Shown: one piece after another, positions 44,147 to 54,921 of the stretch
Position numbering within the stretch: the stretch's first letter is position 1
Layout of the letters: each line of letters begins with the position of its first letter
From: Opeltia flavorubescens
Taxonomy: Eukaryota; Ascomycota; Lecanoromycetes; Teloschistales; Teloschistaceae
Assembly (NCBI GenBank): GCA_000442125.1
Contig: KE546975.1
Location: forward strand, 992,001-1,056,000
DNA length: 64,000 nucleotides
Direction of reading: 5' to 3'
Program-made: the position numbers and the translations under genes
The notes under the pieces: model-generated
Databases searched by the model: none
What the model was told of the DNA's origin: nothing
Seen by the model: only the letters and a program-made list of their open reading frames with translations

Positions 44147-44824
44147 AATATCATCGTGGTGGGATCAAACGAATGTCAATGGGAAATACGTCGATACGAT
44201 CTTTGGAGTCCTGGGCAACTCACGTCAGGAGCGTTGAATACGGAACCTTCATGTCACACTTCTAAAGGTGATGAGGGGACAACCTAGTTCTGCATTTGCC
44301 CGACCCATTGGAATTTCAATTGAACAGTCAGAAAGGCTACCATGGAAATTCTAGCCATGTAAATCTACAGGTCCCATAAAATTCCAATTTTTGAGCTGTA
44401 GATAAAATTCAAAGTAAAGTTTGCACAAGTCAATGATGGAAGAGTGCGCCGATGAGTATATCGTGATACGCTACAATGTGAGTCTCAGCAATAACCTTTT
44501 AATGTTCAAGAGTTTTTGATAGGCCAAAGACCAATGGAAAGAGAATCGCTATGCGTAAGTTGCATCGGATATAGCGCGGATTTAGTTGGCCGGTCAGCGC
44601 TCGCGCCAAGCCGCACTTGGAAAGCCGATGGCAATTGTAAACGAAGCACAGGAAGCTCAATATCATACGCCAGCAAATCTCGATTTACAAAACGTAGCGA
44701 GGGAGTGATTAAAGGGTGAGCGAAAAGAGTGCAACTATTCACTGCGCTTTGCTATTCAGTCATAATACAAAACGGGCAAATTGACCTTGGAACTAAGCCT
44801 CTGTTGCTTGGTTTGGCACAAGAT
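44147..44824. other. Intergenic region
   Basis: 678 bases with no supported exon; presumed terminator of the small gene and promoter of the kinesin. Short frames at 44516-44742 on both strands are featureless. Confidence 0.4.
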
Positions 44825-47800
44825 ATGGCAACCTCTGATGGCGCATCTTCAATTAGCGTCGCTATCAGAGTTCGCCCATTTACAGTAGGCAACGGTCAAA
44901 AACTGGATCTGGACTGCATGATCTGATGGTTACAGGTACGAGAAGCGGCGCAATTGACCCATGTACCTGAAGGTCCATTGTTCCTTGGAGACGGTTCTCT
45001 TGCTGGCGCACCAACACCANGGCCCTCAAGTAAAGGTATCCGGCCGGTCTTAAAAGTGGTGGATGATAAATGCCTGTGAGTGCGGATACCATATTTGTCA
45101 CGTTTTCATCGCTCATGAAGAATCAGCGTTTTCGACCCACCGGATGACAACCAGATATCCCGCAATGCCAAATCATGCGGCCCGCCTGGAAGGAGATCGA
45201 AAGATCATACATTTGGCTTTGACCAGGTCTTCGATGAAAATACCAGCCAAGCAGAGGTATACGAGTCTACCACAAGGAACCTCCTGGACAGCGTCTTAGA
45301 TGGATACAATGCCACTGTCTTTGCGTACGGGGCGACCGGATGTGGTAAGACTCATACAATTACTGGGACCGCGCAACAACCTGGAGTAATTTTCTTGACC
45401 ATGCAAGAGCTTTTCGAAAGGATAGCAGATCGTACAGACGAAAAAGTAACGGAAGTCTCGCTCTCCTACCTGGAGATCTACAATGAAACAATTCGAGACC
45501 TTCTCGTTCCTGGTGGCAGCAAGCAGGGCTTGATGTTACGCGAGGACGCCAATCAAGCTGTCTCTGTTGCTGGCTTGTCAAGCCATCATCCTCAAAACGT
45601 TCAGGAAGTCATGGATATGATTGTTCGGGGCAATGAATATCGTACAATGTCACCGACGGAAGCCAATGCCACATCATCCCGCTCGCACGCCGTACTCCAA
45701 ATCAACGTTTCCCAGAAAGATCGTAACGCAGATGTAAATGAGCCACATACCATGGCAACTTTGAGCATTATCGATCTTGCAGGTAGTGAAAGAGCTAGTG
45801 CGACCAAGAATCGCGGCGAGAGACTGACCGAAGGTGCCAACATCAACAAGTCACTTCTCGCTTTGGGCAGCTGTATAAATGCGCTCTGCGACCCTAAGAA
45901 GAGGAACCACGTTCCTTATCGAAACTCCAAACTAACCCGGCTGCTGAAGTTTTCGCTTGGCGGTAACTGTAAGACGGTCATGATAGTCTGTATCAGCCCG
46001 TCTAGTCAGCATTTCGACGAGACACAAAACACCCTGCGCTACGCCAACAGAGCCAAGAACATTCAAACCAAGATCACAAGAAATGTGTATAATGTTAATC
46101 GCCATGTGAAGGACTTTCTTGTGAAGATCAACGAGCAAATGGAGATGATCAATGAACTAAAAGAGCAGCAAAAGCATTACGAAACACTGGCTTTTGCCAA
46201 ATTCAAGAAACAAGACGAGAAGCAGGAAATGGTGAGCAGGGAGGGGATAGCCCGGATACGGAGTGCATACGAGCATTCGGAAAAGGAAAGATCTGAACGG
46301 ACAACCAACATGAAGAAATTGCGACAGATAGAGCGAAGGATTGCAATGATCTCTTCGTGGGTAGCTGCCTTTGACCAAGTGTGCGATAATGACGAGAATG
46401 AAGACTCGCTCCAGAATTTATCAGCCATGCGCAAAACAGCACAAGGGATTCTTTTAGAGCTGGAAGGAAGTCGGCATCATTATCATCAACGTTTGACGAA
46501 GAGTAACTGGAAAAGACCGGTGGATTTGGCACTCCAAAATGCTATCAAACATCTCAAGGAATCGAACGCCGATGCAGAAGGTTATGATACGGCTAACCTG
46601 ACCAGAGAAGCGGAATTGCTGAAGGCGAATGCCGAGCGAGATGCTTTGCTTGCAGTAGCCGAAGACGAGAGGGCCGGTGACGCTGGTGTTGTCCAGGTAC
46701 TCCTGCAAGCGCATTTCGAGACGATGGCTGCAATCCAAAACATTCTCAGCATGAACGAAGAAGAAGCAGTTCGTGCCGCGAAAAATATCATCGGCAAGAT
46801 CCTACAATCCTGTACCTCAGTAACTTCTCACGTCATAAAACCTGATGGAAGTCTGGTTCCTGTTGAAGCTTTCGCCCCCACACGAGCTGGGACGCCGAAA
46901 CGGAAGAAGCAGGCAACACCCCTGAAGACGACGATGCCTCAAAGCATCGTAAATGCTCCACACCTAACAGGCTCCCCTATGCGAGCATCGCCAAAACGCC
47001 GCAAGATGGGAGCAAAGAAAGGTGTTTCATTCACTCCGAAGAAGAAATCCCCAGTCAAGGTCCAAAAGAGAGCAGTGAGATGGCGTGACGATACTGAACA
47101 AGGAGCACTCGCAGAATTCGAAAAGACCCCCCAGAAATTTGACATCACACCGGAAGCCGTAACGATAGACACTTCTCTCCCTGCATCGAACTCACCCATC
47201 CCTCCTACGATAAATTCAGGTTCTATGCCTGCTTCTGATGGCTCGTCGCCGATACCTGCTCCACCAATTCCTTCTCAGGAGGTCAAGCCGAGACATGATC
47301 GATTCAAGGCTGGATTTTTGGCAAAGAAGAGCGATGGATCGCCTTTACCTCCAACAATCACAAGTTTCTCTTCTGACTCGGATTATTCGCCCCTTCGCGA
47401 TATCGAACCGAGTAAGGCGAATCGATCATCCCTTCACAAAATGCAGAATGCAAACGAGGACTATATGGCAAAGGAAAATGGTAGTATTTCTGGATCGGAT
47501 GGTGAAGACCGGTGGAAAGCCAAGACGACAGACATGATGCAAATCAAGGATGCCATCAAACGACGCTCATCCTCGATAGCTCCTTCAGCAGCTCACTCGG
47601 GCAATCGTCAACAGCGGCGGCGGAGCCCTACAGGGGCATCTGCGGGTAGTCCTCCGAACGACAACATGTTCACAGCCTCTCATGCTCGCCGGATGGTCAA
47701 AGCGGACAAGGAGAACGACTGGAAACTCAATGTCCTAAGTCCACGAGCGGCGCCTGTCATCAAGACGGCAGCTCAAAGACGAACCACTGTCGGCGACGGA

Positions 47801-47917
47801 AGGCCGAAGGACAGTGGCTTTCCAGGAAGAGAAGGAGTACGTCTCAGCAGCGCCGTTTCCGGTAGTGGCGGGGCCTCAAGGGGAAGTCTGATGGTTGGCA
47901 AAGGCGCTTGGAGATGA
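44825..47917 (+). CDS. Kinesin-8 family motor (Kip3/Klp5-Klp6-like)
   Basis: Exons 44825-44884, 44936-45075 and 45127-47917 give 996 aa with phases closed. The N-terminal motor covers about residues 9-370: SISVAIRVRPFT, P-loop GATGCGKT at 135-142, switch I NATSSRSHAV near 250, switch II IDLAGSER near 280, and YRNSKLTRLLKFSLGGNC. The extended loop 2 (VFDPPDDNQISRNAKSCG) is typical of kinesin-8. A coiled coil follows (NEQMEMINELKEQQKHYETL). A long basic Ser/Pro-rich tail carries SPKRRKMGAKKGVSFTPKKK, a likely nuclear-import and microtubule-binding stretch. Kinesin-8 motors walk to microtubule plus ends and limit their length, positioning nuclei and spindles. N at 45020 affects one residue. Confidence 0.95.
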
Positions 47918-48301
47918 AGTAATCATTCGTTGTTTTTCGGCGGTGCATTATCGGTGGCGTTACCCGTTCATATCCCTCACGATAAACCAGTGGATAGGAC
48001 CATAGCAGCAAGTATCATCTTTATTACGAAAGCGCAGCATAGGTATTCTTTTTCATTGCGAGCAAGTATGAAGACCAACCCAAGTATTACTTTATAGTTC
48101 TATTTCTCACATACGACTTTGACGCAAGCTTAAAGCTTACGCCACAAGTGATCAGTCATCATAGCCGACGTCATGCAACGTTTAGCAATGTAAAGCAGCC
48201 GCATACTTCTATCAATCCTCCTCTTTTTCCTCATACCAATTCAAACCCTCAAACTGAAGCTCTCTCCACAGACCCTCATCTTTTCCATCCTCGCTCTCAT
48301 T
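47918..48301. other. Intergenic region
   Basis: 384 bases; terminator of the kinesin and promoter of msrA. No coding exon seen. Confidence 0.4.
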
Positions 48302-49069
48302 ATGGCCTCCCTAATGCCCAATTTCATGACCCGCCTCTTCCGCCCCTTCACCTCCTCCACAAAGATGGGTCTTGGCCCCGCTGAAGGTGGCGCTCAGAAT
48401 ATCCCCGACTCCGCGCAGAAATGCACCGTCGCTGCCGGCTGCTTCTGGGGCGTGGAACATCTTTTCCGGAAGAACTTTGGCGACAAGGGACTCTACGATG
48501 CAAGAGTTGGGTATATCGGTGGCGATAGCAACAACCCGAGTTATCGCGCCGTTTGCACCGGAAGGACGGGACGTATGTGAACGACTTTTTCTTGGACCCT
48601 GCCTTCCTTTGCACGCATCGATCGTTGTTGGCTAATTGATATCATCAAATTCTACAGACGCCGAAGCCCTCCAAATGACGTTCGACCCTGCCCGTCTCTC
48701 CTACTCCACCCTCCTCGAGTTCTTCTACAAGATGCACGATCCCACCACCAAAGATCGACAAGGCGCCGACACAGGCACCCAGTACCGAAGCGCGATATTT
48801 TATCATTCTCCGGAGCAGGAGCAGGCGGCCAAGGAGGTGACGGAGAAGGCGCAGGAACAGTGGTGGAAGAGTAAGAAGATTACGACGGAGCTTTTGGAGG
48901 CGGGTCAGTGGTGGGATGCGGAGAGTTACCATCAGTTGTATTTGGATAAGAATCCTGGAGGGTGAGTTTTGTGAAGGGTTGATTCAGGGTGATATTTTTT
49001 TTGCTAACATTGCTGGGTAGGTATGAGTGCCCTGCGCATTATGTCAGGAGTTTCCCGGCTTTGTCGTGA
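48302..49069 (+). CDS. msrA: Peptide methionine sulfoxide reductase A
   Basis: Exons 48302-48572, 48658-48961 and 49021-49069 give 207 aa, phases closed. The catalytic motif GCFWGVE places the reactive Cys at residue 47. Other family motifs: GYIGGDSNNPSYRAVCTGRTGH, split by intron 1, and GTQYRSAIFYHS; the end is YECPAHYVRSFPALS. MsrA reduces the S epimer of methionine sulfoxide using thioredoxin, protecting proteins from oxidation. The first 21 residues (MASLMPNFMTRLFRPFTSST) are basic, Ser/Thr-rich and amphipathic, like a mitochondrial presequence. A second in-frame Met at position 22 could start a cytosolic form. Intron 2 has the branch sequence TGCTAACAT. Confidence 0.96.
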
Positions 49070-49315
49070 TGTGGTGATGGGTGGGTTTTCTTATGAATGA
49101 ACGTTGGGTAGATTGATCACAGAGACGTAAAGTCATGGCATCTATCTGGTGCTTGAAGGAATTGATCGAATCACATTGACAAGATTGTAGAATCATAAAA
49201 CCTGCTTTGCCGTATATCGAAAATGTATTGAGTGTCCAAACAGTTGCGTCCCCTGTATCTATCAATTCTCATGCTTTTCGCACATGGTTTTCTTCACTCC
49301 TATTGTGTCCAGATG

Positions 49316-50093
49316 TCATCGTCTTTTACCCATACCAGTCACCGATGGCATCAGCATCGGCATCCCGTACTCATACGCGTACAGCTGCCGTGGCGTTAAG
49401 TAACTCAGGTCCCCAATTACTAAATCATGTGTGGTCGACCGCGACGGAATCTCAGTCTCTGGCCAAAGAGCAATAGGCGAAGTTTGATCAACCAATTCCT
49501 CTTCTCCTTCCCATCCAATGGGACATTCATGAGGTCGCTCCAACCAAGCGTCCTCACAGCGACAATAGTACCTCCTCAACACATGATGATCGTTCTCTAC
49601 TTCCTTTACAAGTGATTCGATCATTGATTGTGGCTGGATGTGTAATATGTCTTCGGATTGAAAGCCGAATGGAGGGATCGGTTTCTTGTTATCCATAGGC
49701 TGCATCGTTCCATCTGAACGCTCAAGTGTTGGACGTGGTGCTCCATCTCCGTAGAAGAGCTTGCTGACAGGATCGTAGAATATGCCGTGACCAGCGCCGT
49801 AGATGGGTATCCAATGAGTCGGTATACCGGACACTCGGTTGTCGTAGATTGCTCGCCTTGGGCGGGGTGGTGTAGTGGATGATGTCCTTGAACGGCTTGC
49901 AAAGGACCTCCCTTCTTCTGATATTGTTGGCATATTCCGGCGTGTTCGTGGCACGAAGTCTGATGCCGTAGCCGATAGGACTTGGTGGTTCGATAGTTTG
50001 ATATTCGACGACAAAGGAACCGTTAGATCGATAGCCCTTCTTAGGCTTACGAATGAGTTTCTGGGTCGTGTCGGCGTCGCTGAGTTTTGCCAT
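49316..50093 (-). CDS. Unrecognised protein, start uncertain
   Basis: The best-supported frame runs to a stop at 49316 (GIPTHWIPIYGAGHGIFYDP; FQSEDILHIQPQSMIESL; RRYYCRCEDAWLERPHECP). It can start at its own ATG at 50014 (232 aa). Alternatively it starts at 50093 (MAKLSDADTTQKL), spliced over a 70-base intron from 50050 to 49981 that closes in phase. A second frame is open from 50093 to 49722, so the two overlap for about 290 bases. The Cys-containing stretch CRCEDAWLERPHEC might bind metal. No family is recognised. It is convergent with msrA. Confidence 0.5.
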
Positions 50094-50105
50094 TGAAATA
50101 TATTT

Positions 50106-50423
50106 TCACGCCCTTTTTCGATACTTTTCTATCAAGATGTCAACTTTCCCAAGGCTAATATATCGATTGCTTAGAGCACGACTGACGTTTCGAGGTGCTA
50201 TGTTGTTATGCAGTTCTTCTTGTACAGATTGATACCCACTACCCGATGAATTTGACGCGTCGTGATGTTCAGGACTTTGCTCTGCAGAGACATATTCTCT
50301 TCCACTCGAACTTGATGAAACCATTTTCAGTAAAAGCCAATAAAGAGACTCCTGTAACAACACAAGCCCTTGACTGATGAGCTTGAACTGTTCGAAATGA
50401 TCGAGAAACATTGTATTGAACAT
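50106..50423 (-). CDS. Possible small protein or upstream open frame
   Basis: A 105-codon frame whose last 70 residues look protein-like (SAEQSPEHHDASNSSGSGY; NVSRALSNRYISLGKVDILI). It ends 12 bases before the ATG at 50093 of the next minus-strand gene. That is too close for an independent fungal gene, so it may be an upstream frame in the same transcript, an unrecognised 5' exon, or chance. Confidence 0.25.
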   Translation of the reverse strand: MFNTMFLDHFEQFKLISQGLVLLQESLYWLLLKMVSSSSSGREYVSAEQSPEHHDASNSSGSGYQSVQEELHNNIAPRNVSRALSNRYISLGKVDILIEKYRKRA

Positions 50424-50661
50424 TGTCTGACCTTGTCCGTGCTGTCAGATATTTAGCACGGATTAAGCGAGATCTTAAAGGGGTAGCCATGCTTCCTATA
50501 TTTATCCGCGATACTGCAAAGATATCATCACAATTATGAAGGACAACACACATATATTGTCCTCCAAGACGAAATTTACTTCTTGGGATTTGAATCACTC
50601 TTAAGATCGAATCTGTGGTAATGAGATCATGCTGACTGCTTACCATCGGGACCTGACCAAT

Positions 50662-52142
50662 TTAGAATTTGCGTTTTTTCTTCACTCCAAGTCTACTCTT
50701 CTCCTCGAGTTCTCGTTTCAATTGTTCACGTTTCTTGTCTGCACGCTCTCGACTGGTCTCACGTGGGGAAGAGGATGACCTTGTCTGCACCGGAGATTGG
50801 TCCTTTGGATCGGGCGATTCGGATGCAGGTTTCAGGGGCATTGTAGTGCTACCCGTACCTCCAATCTTGCCGAGCTTAGGTTTGCTCGGTAGTGAGGATG
50901 CTTTGGAGGCTCCGCCTATTCTGCCAAGTACTCCTTTGGATTTTGGCGATTGATGCTGTCTTTCTTTTCCAGTAGACTCTGGGGAACTTGAAGAAGCGGT
51001 AGAAGAACTACTGGGCTCAACGACGGGCTTTTGAGGTAGTTCAAGTTCTCGAGCTGTTGGCGGGATCGAGTCAAGGTCATCATCACTTGTGTCGGTCGTT
51101 GAACCGTCGCTGTTCGTTTCTTGGGCATTAGAAGGACCTTTGCTCTCTCTCTGTGGCAAGGTCATCTTTGTAGCCGGAGTATGCTCTTTCCTCATAGGTC
51201 CATCAAGGTCAGCGGACGTTATTGGTCTCTGGATTAGTATGAGATGTATATCATGATAGCAAGTTGAATTGTACTTACTTGGAAATCTTTTGATTTGGAA
51301 CCTTGAGACTGCGAGCGGACTGTGTCTTCACTCTCGTCACCTACTGATAAGTCTCTCATTTCGATCTGCTCCCACCAAGCTCCATCGCTAAGCTGGTCGT
51401 CAATCTGAAACAAGTTGAGAGTGGCAGACGGTGAAAATAGCTGGGAAAGAAGACTGGAGCAATTGCGAGGTATATCTAGATCATCTGAGAGATGGGTCTG
51501 CCACTGAGCTTCATCAAACGGCCCGAGGCCTCGTACAGATTTTCCAATATCTTCTTTCGAATTCGCTTTACGACCAGACTTGGACAATACAGCGCCAGGG
51601 AAGGCCTTGCTAAGCTCGATCCCTTCAGCTTGCATCTTGTCTGTCAACTTCGCAATAACACGATCCTTATCTTGCAAAATTGCCAGAAGTGAATTGATTT
51701 TCTTACGGAACAGTAGATGCTCACCCAACAAGGGCATTACAAGCTCATTGCTCAAAGTAGTCCCGGGTAACAAAGTAAGATAGAAGGGCCATCGAAGTGG
51801 CTTCAACGGTTTTGGGAGAGGAGAGCACGCCGTCAACACAATTCCGTTGAAATTATCTTTCCGAGATATTACCAGTCTTGTACCTTCGGCTTCATCTAAC
51901 GAGTCTTTGATGCGCTGAAGAAGCATCTGACGCTGGTCACTTTCGATTGGGTCAATATCTGCCTCCAGATCCCACGCTCGCTGAACAAGAGGTCGCTGAT
52001 CCAAGGCTTCTACCCAGATACTCGAAAAATCTGTCATCCATAACTTGTAGTTCGATCTACCAAATTGGTGTTTGACAAGCAGCGGAGGGACAAAAGAGCC
52101 ACAAGAAGAAGTGCGGCGTAGCAGCTTCCATTCTGATGCCAT
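50662..52142 (-). CDS. nej1: Non-homologous end-joining factor NEJ1/XLF
   Basis: Exons 52142-51279 and 51228-50662 (50-base intron, phase 0) give 476 aa. The XLF head domain is at about 1-140 (EWKLLRRTSSCGSFVPPLLV; YKLWMTDFSSIWVEALDQR; LLLQRIKDSLDEAEGTRL; LKPLRWPFYLTLLPG). The coiled stalk follows (LLFRKKINSLLAILQDKDRV, IAKLTDKMQAEGIELSKAF). The rest is a Ser/Thr/Pro-rich tail with GVLGRIGGASK and PKLGKIGGTG repeats, ending in a basic helix and LGVKKKRKF. That terminal basic Phe motif is typical of fungal NEJ1 and acts in Ku/Lif1-dependent joining. NEJ1 bridges broken ends and stimulates DNA ligase IV. Divergent from the cactin gene, with 284 bases between starts. Confidence 0.93.
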
Positions 52143-52426
52143 AGCTCATCCCATTAAAATGAGTCTAATCCACAACCAATGTGCCGAAAGTGTAACCTAG
52201 AAGCAAAGATAAAACCTGCCTAGCGAGCCTAGAAGTTCGTGCTTAGGTAGGATAAATACGGGTCTTAGCGAAGATAAGATAAGGACTAGTAGCGCGCTTT
52301 CCGCCTACCTGAATTTAACGATTCTCGGAAATATCCGATGCATTCGCTACCTTAGCTCGCTTGGAAATGCAACGTCTGCTGTCTCCAACAAATAGGTCTT
52401 GCTTCAAAAGACACCTCACTTAAAGT
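52143..52426. promoter_or_regulatory. Bidirectional promoter region between NEJ1 and cactin
   Basis: 284 bases separate the two start codons. The word CTTAG(C/G) and its complement recur (GTGCTTAGGTAGG; GGTCTTAGCGAAG; ACCTTAGCTCGC) and no coding frame is present. Shared regulation is inferred from geometry. Confidence 0.45.
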
Positions 52427-54100
52427 ATGGAGAACCCAAATACGATACCTCTATCTGCTTCTCGCAAGCGGATCCACCCAGCCTCACCACAAAATGGGGA
52501 CCGACCTAGCAAAAGTCGACGACAGAGTCCGATGCAGGATGCTCCTCAAGACAGATCAGCAGGTGGTATACCATATTCGGGAGCAACCAAACAACCTGAA
52601 AACTTTGCTCGGGAACAGACCCGGCGAAATCAAGCGCAAGAGGCGGAACAAATGCGAGCATGGGTCTCCAAAGAAGATGAATTCGTACTGAAGCAGTCGA
52701 AGAAGAAGGCACATATTCGGGTTAGAGAAGGCCGTGCAAAATCCATCGATTGGCTTGCCGTGACGCTTGATGTTGTGGATACTTCAAAGGATTTATTAGA
52801 GGATGACGGAGATGAGCCGGACGTGGACATTGTTGATCCTGCTGGCATCTTTGAGGGCCTTGGCCCAACTGAACTACAGGAACTCGGGAAGGAAATTCAA
52901 TCATACCTGATTTTAGAGACCAGTCGTCAAAACCGGACATACTGGGACGCACTGAAGGTAATCTGCCAAGATTATCAAGCAAGACTGGCCGCTGTCGGGT
53001 CCAAACGTCGCGCCGGCAGCTCAGTATCAGCAGACATTGATCGTTTACTAAGTCCCAAAACAGCCACAGAACTCGAGACTTTAAAGACCCAGGTATCCAA
53101 GAAGTTGCAATCAGATGAACCTATTGATGTCGAATACTGGGAGCAGCTTCTGGAAAGTATCATAGTCTACAGCGCTAAAGCGACACTAAACAAGGTGTAC
53201 AAGTCAGTCATCAATAGCCGGCTAAAGGAGTACAGAAGTAATCAGTCGAAAGAAGCAGCATCATCCAAGGAGAAGCTAGAGATGCTTCTATCACGAAACA
53301 GCACCAAATCCTCTTCTACTTCCATTATTAATCATTCCCAGCAATTGGATCCAGAACCGTCACTCAAACTGAAAGCTGAAGATAAAGCACTCGAGGCCTT
53401 CGGTGAGAAAGACTTCATGGCCAACATAGCCATGGACCGTCAGCGAGTTCAAAACCTTCGCTACCTTCCATCCAGAGCAGTGCACTCAGATAAGCCACAG
53501 ATACAGTCAGCGCCGGTTGTGTCCAATGTAGCAAACCCAAGTTCTCGTTTTGCAGCGGTCGTGAGTGACGACTTCTCTCAAGCCACAACGGCATTATACG
53601 AGCGTGAAGTGGCCAGGGGCGTGCAAGAAAATGAAGAAATCTTTGCCGGGGAGGAAGATGTGCGATCGGCATCCAAACCGCAATGGGCTGGAAAGTACAG
53701 ACCACGCAAGCCGAGATACTTCAACCGGGTACAAATGGGCTACGAATGGAACAAATACAACCAAACACACTACGACCATGAAAACCCTCCTCCCAAAGTT
53801 GTCCAGGGCTACAAATTCAATATCTTCTACCCGGACCTCATTGACAAAAACAAGGCGCCGACATATCGTATCGAGCGTGAAAACGGCCGCAGAAGGGGCC
53901 AGTCCTTCGCACCTGCTGGAGAGGAAGATACTTGTCTCATTCGATTTATCAGTGGCCCTCCGTACGAAGATCTAGCTTTCCGTATTGTTGACAAGGAGTG
54001 GGATTACAGTGCAAAACGTGAGCGGGGTTTTCGAAGCAGCTTCGACAAAGGTATCCTGCAGTTACATTTCCAATTCAAGAAAGTCTACTATAGGAAATAG
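52427..54100 (+). CDS. Cactin (splicing-associated protein)
   Basis: A single exon of 557 aa. The N-terminus is short and disordered. The cactin central helical domain lies at about 60-270 (REQTRRNQAQEAEQMRAWVS; FVLKQSKKKAHIRVREGRAK; SIDWLAVTL; LQELGKEIQSYLILET; DVEYWEQLLESI). The conserved C-terminal cactin domain covers about 425-557: KYRPRKPRYFNRVQMGYEWN and KYNQTHYDHENPPPKVVQGY. It continues with FNIFYPDLIDK, and the chain ends with LQLHFQFKKVYYRK. Cactin (Cay1 in fission yeast) is a nuclear factor linked to spliceosome function and, through splicing of specific transcripts, telomere and cohesion maintenance. Confidence 0.95.
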   Translation: MENPNTIPLSASRKRIHPASPQNGDRPSKSRRQSPMQDAPQDRSAGGIPYSGATKQPENFAREQTRRNQAQEAEQMRAWVSKEDEFVLKQSKKKAHIRVREGRAKSIDWLAVTLDVVDTSKDLLEDDGDEPDVDIVDPAGIFEGLGPTELQELGKEIQSYLILETSRQNRTYWDALKVICQDYQARLAAVGSKRRAGSSVSADIDRLLSPKTATELETLKTQVSKKLQSDEPIDVEYWEQLLESIIVYSAKATLNKVYKSVINSRLKEYRSNQSKEAASSKEKLEMLLSRNSTKSSSTSIINHSQQLDPEPSLKLKAEDKALEAFGEKDFMANIAMDRQRVQNLRYLPSRAVHSDKPQIQSAPVVSNVANPSSRFAAVVSDDFSQATTALYEREVARGVQENEEIFAGEEDVRSASKPQWAGKYRPRKPRYFNRVQMGYEWNKYNQTHYDHENPPPKVVQGYKFNIFYPDLIDKNKAPTYRIERENGRRRGQSFAPAGEEDTCLIRFISGPPYEDLAFRIVDKEWDYSAKRERGFRSSFDKGILQLHFQFKKVYYRK

Positions 54101-54921
54101 GTTTTGGATGGTCTAATTCATTGTAGAAGACTCAAGCCGGCATCTAACTTCTTGTGCTGATTCCTGATTGCAGAAAGACGACAGCGAATAAGCAGATGGT
54201 GGTGTAGATTTTCAAAGCAATGAGACTCAAATGAACAGCAGGAATATGATCATAGCTTATCGGCTAGCCGAAATGCTTGGCTCCCAACAACACGAAAAAC
54301 AACAGCTCAAAGAATCCTTAGTGACGGTAGAGCTTCGCTGCAATTCCCAGAATTATCTGCGTGAGCTCTCCGACCAATCTTTCCCGTCCTTTCCTCAGCA
54401 TGCACCTTCCCGTCGCGCTTAGCTTTCCTCAGCCCCGGTGTATGAGGCTGAACGGCTGGCAGCAAATATCTGGATAATAGATTCAGGCGTGAAATTTGAT
54501 CCCACCATTAATGGTGATTAGGGAAGATTCGATGGGTTTGCTTGTATCACCATCTACATATCCGGCCCAACGCCGCTACGCATCATGTACGTGTGCCTCA
54601 GAGGTCATTCAGTAGGTCCACTTTTGTTCTCGCTGTTTGCTTTCGTCAGAAGAAAACGGCTCAGTGCACCACGCTCTCCCAAACATGAGCTGGCCACTCC
54701 CGATGACCTGCAGTATTAGGGACGGTGCATACCACCCGTGCCCAGGTCATCCCATCTGCAGTCCCTAAGGCGTTTCGCATATCAGTCCCAATGACTGGGA
54801 TCTACTTCGTCGTATCTGCTGTATCTGCAAGAGTATCAATACGCCTCATCCGGTCAACCCTGTCAATCTTTCGCCGACTATTGAAGACTCAGTCAAATTA
54901 TTTCTTTGACACATCTGGACT
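54101..54921. other. Intergenic region
   Basis: 821 bases between cactin and the forkhead gene, with no exon supported. It is likely the long 5' leader and promoter typical of a regulator gene. Confidence 0.4.
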
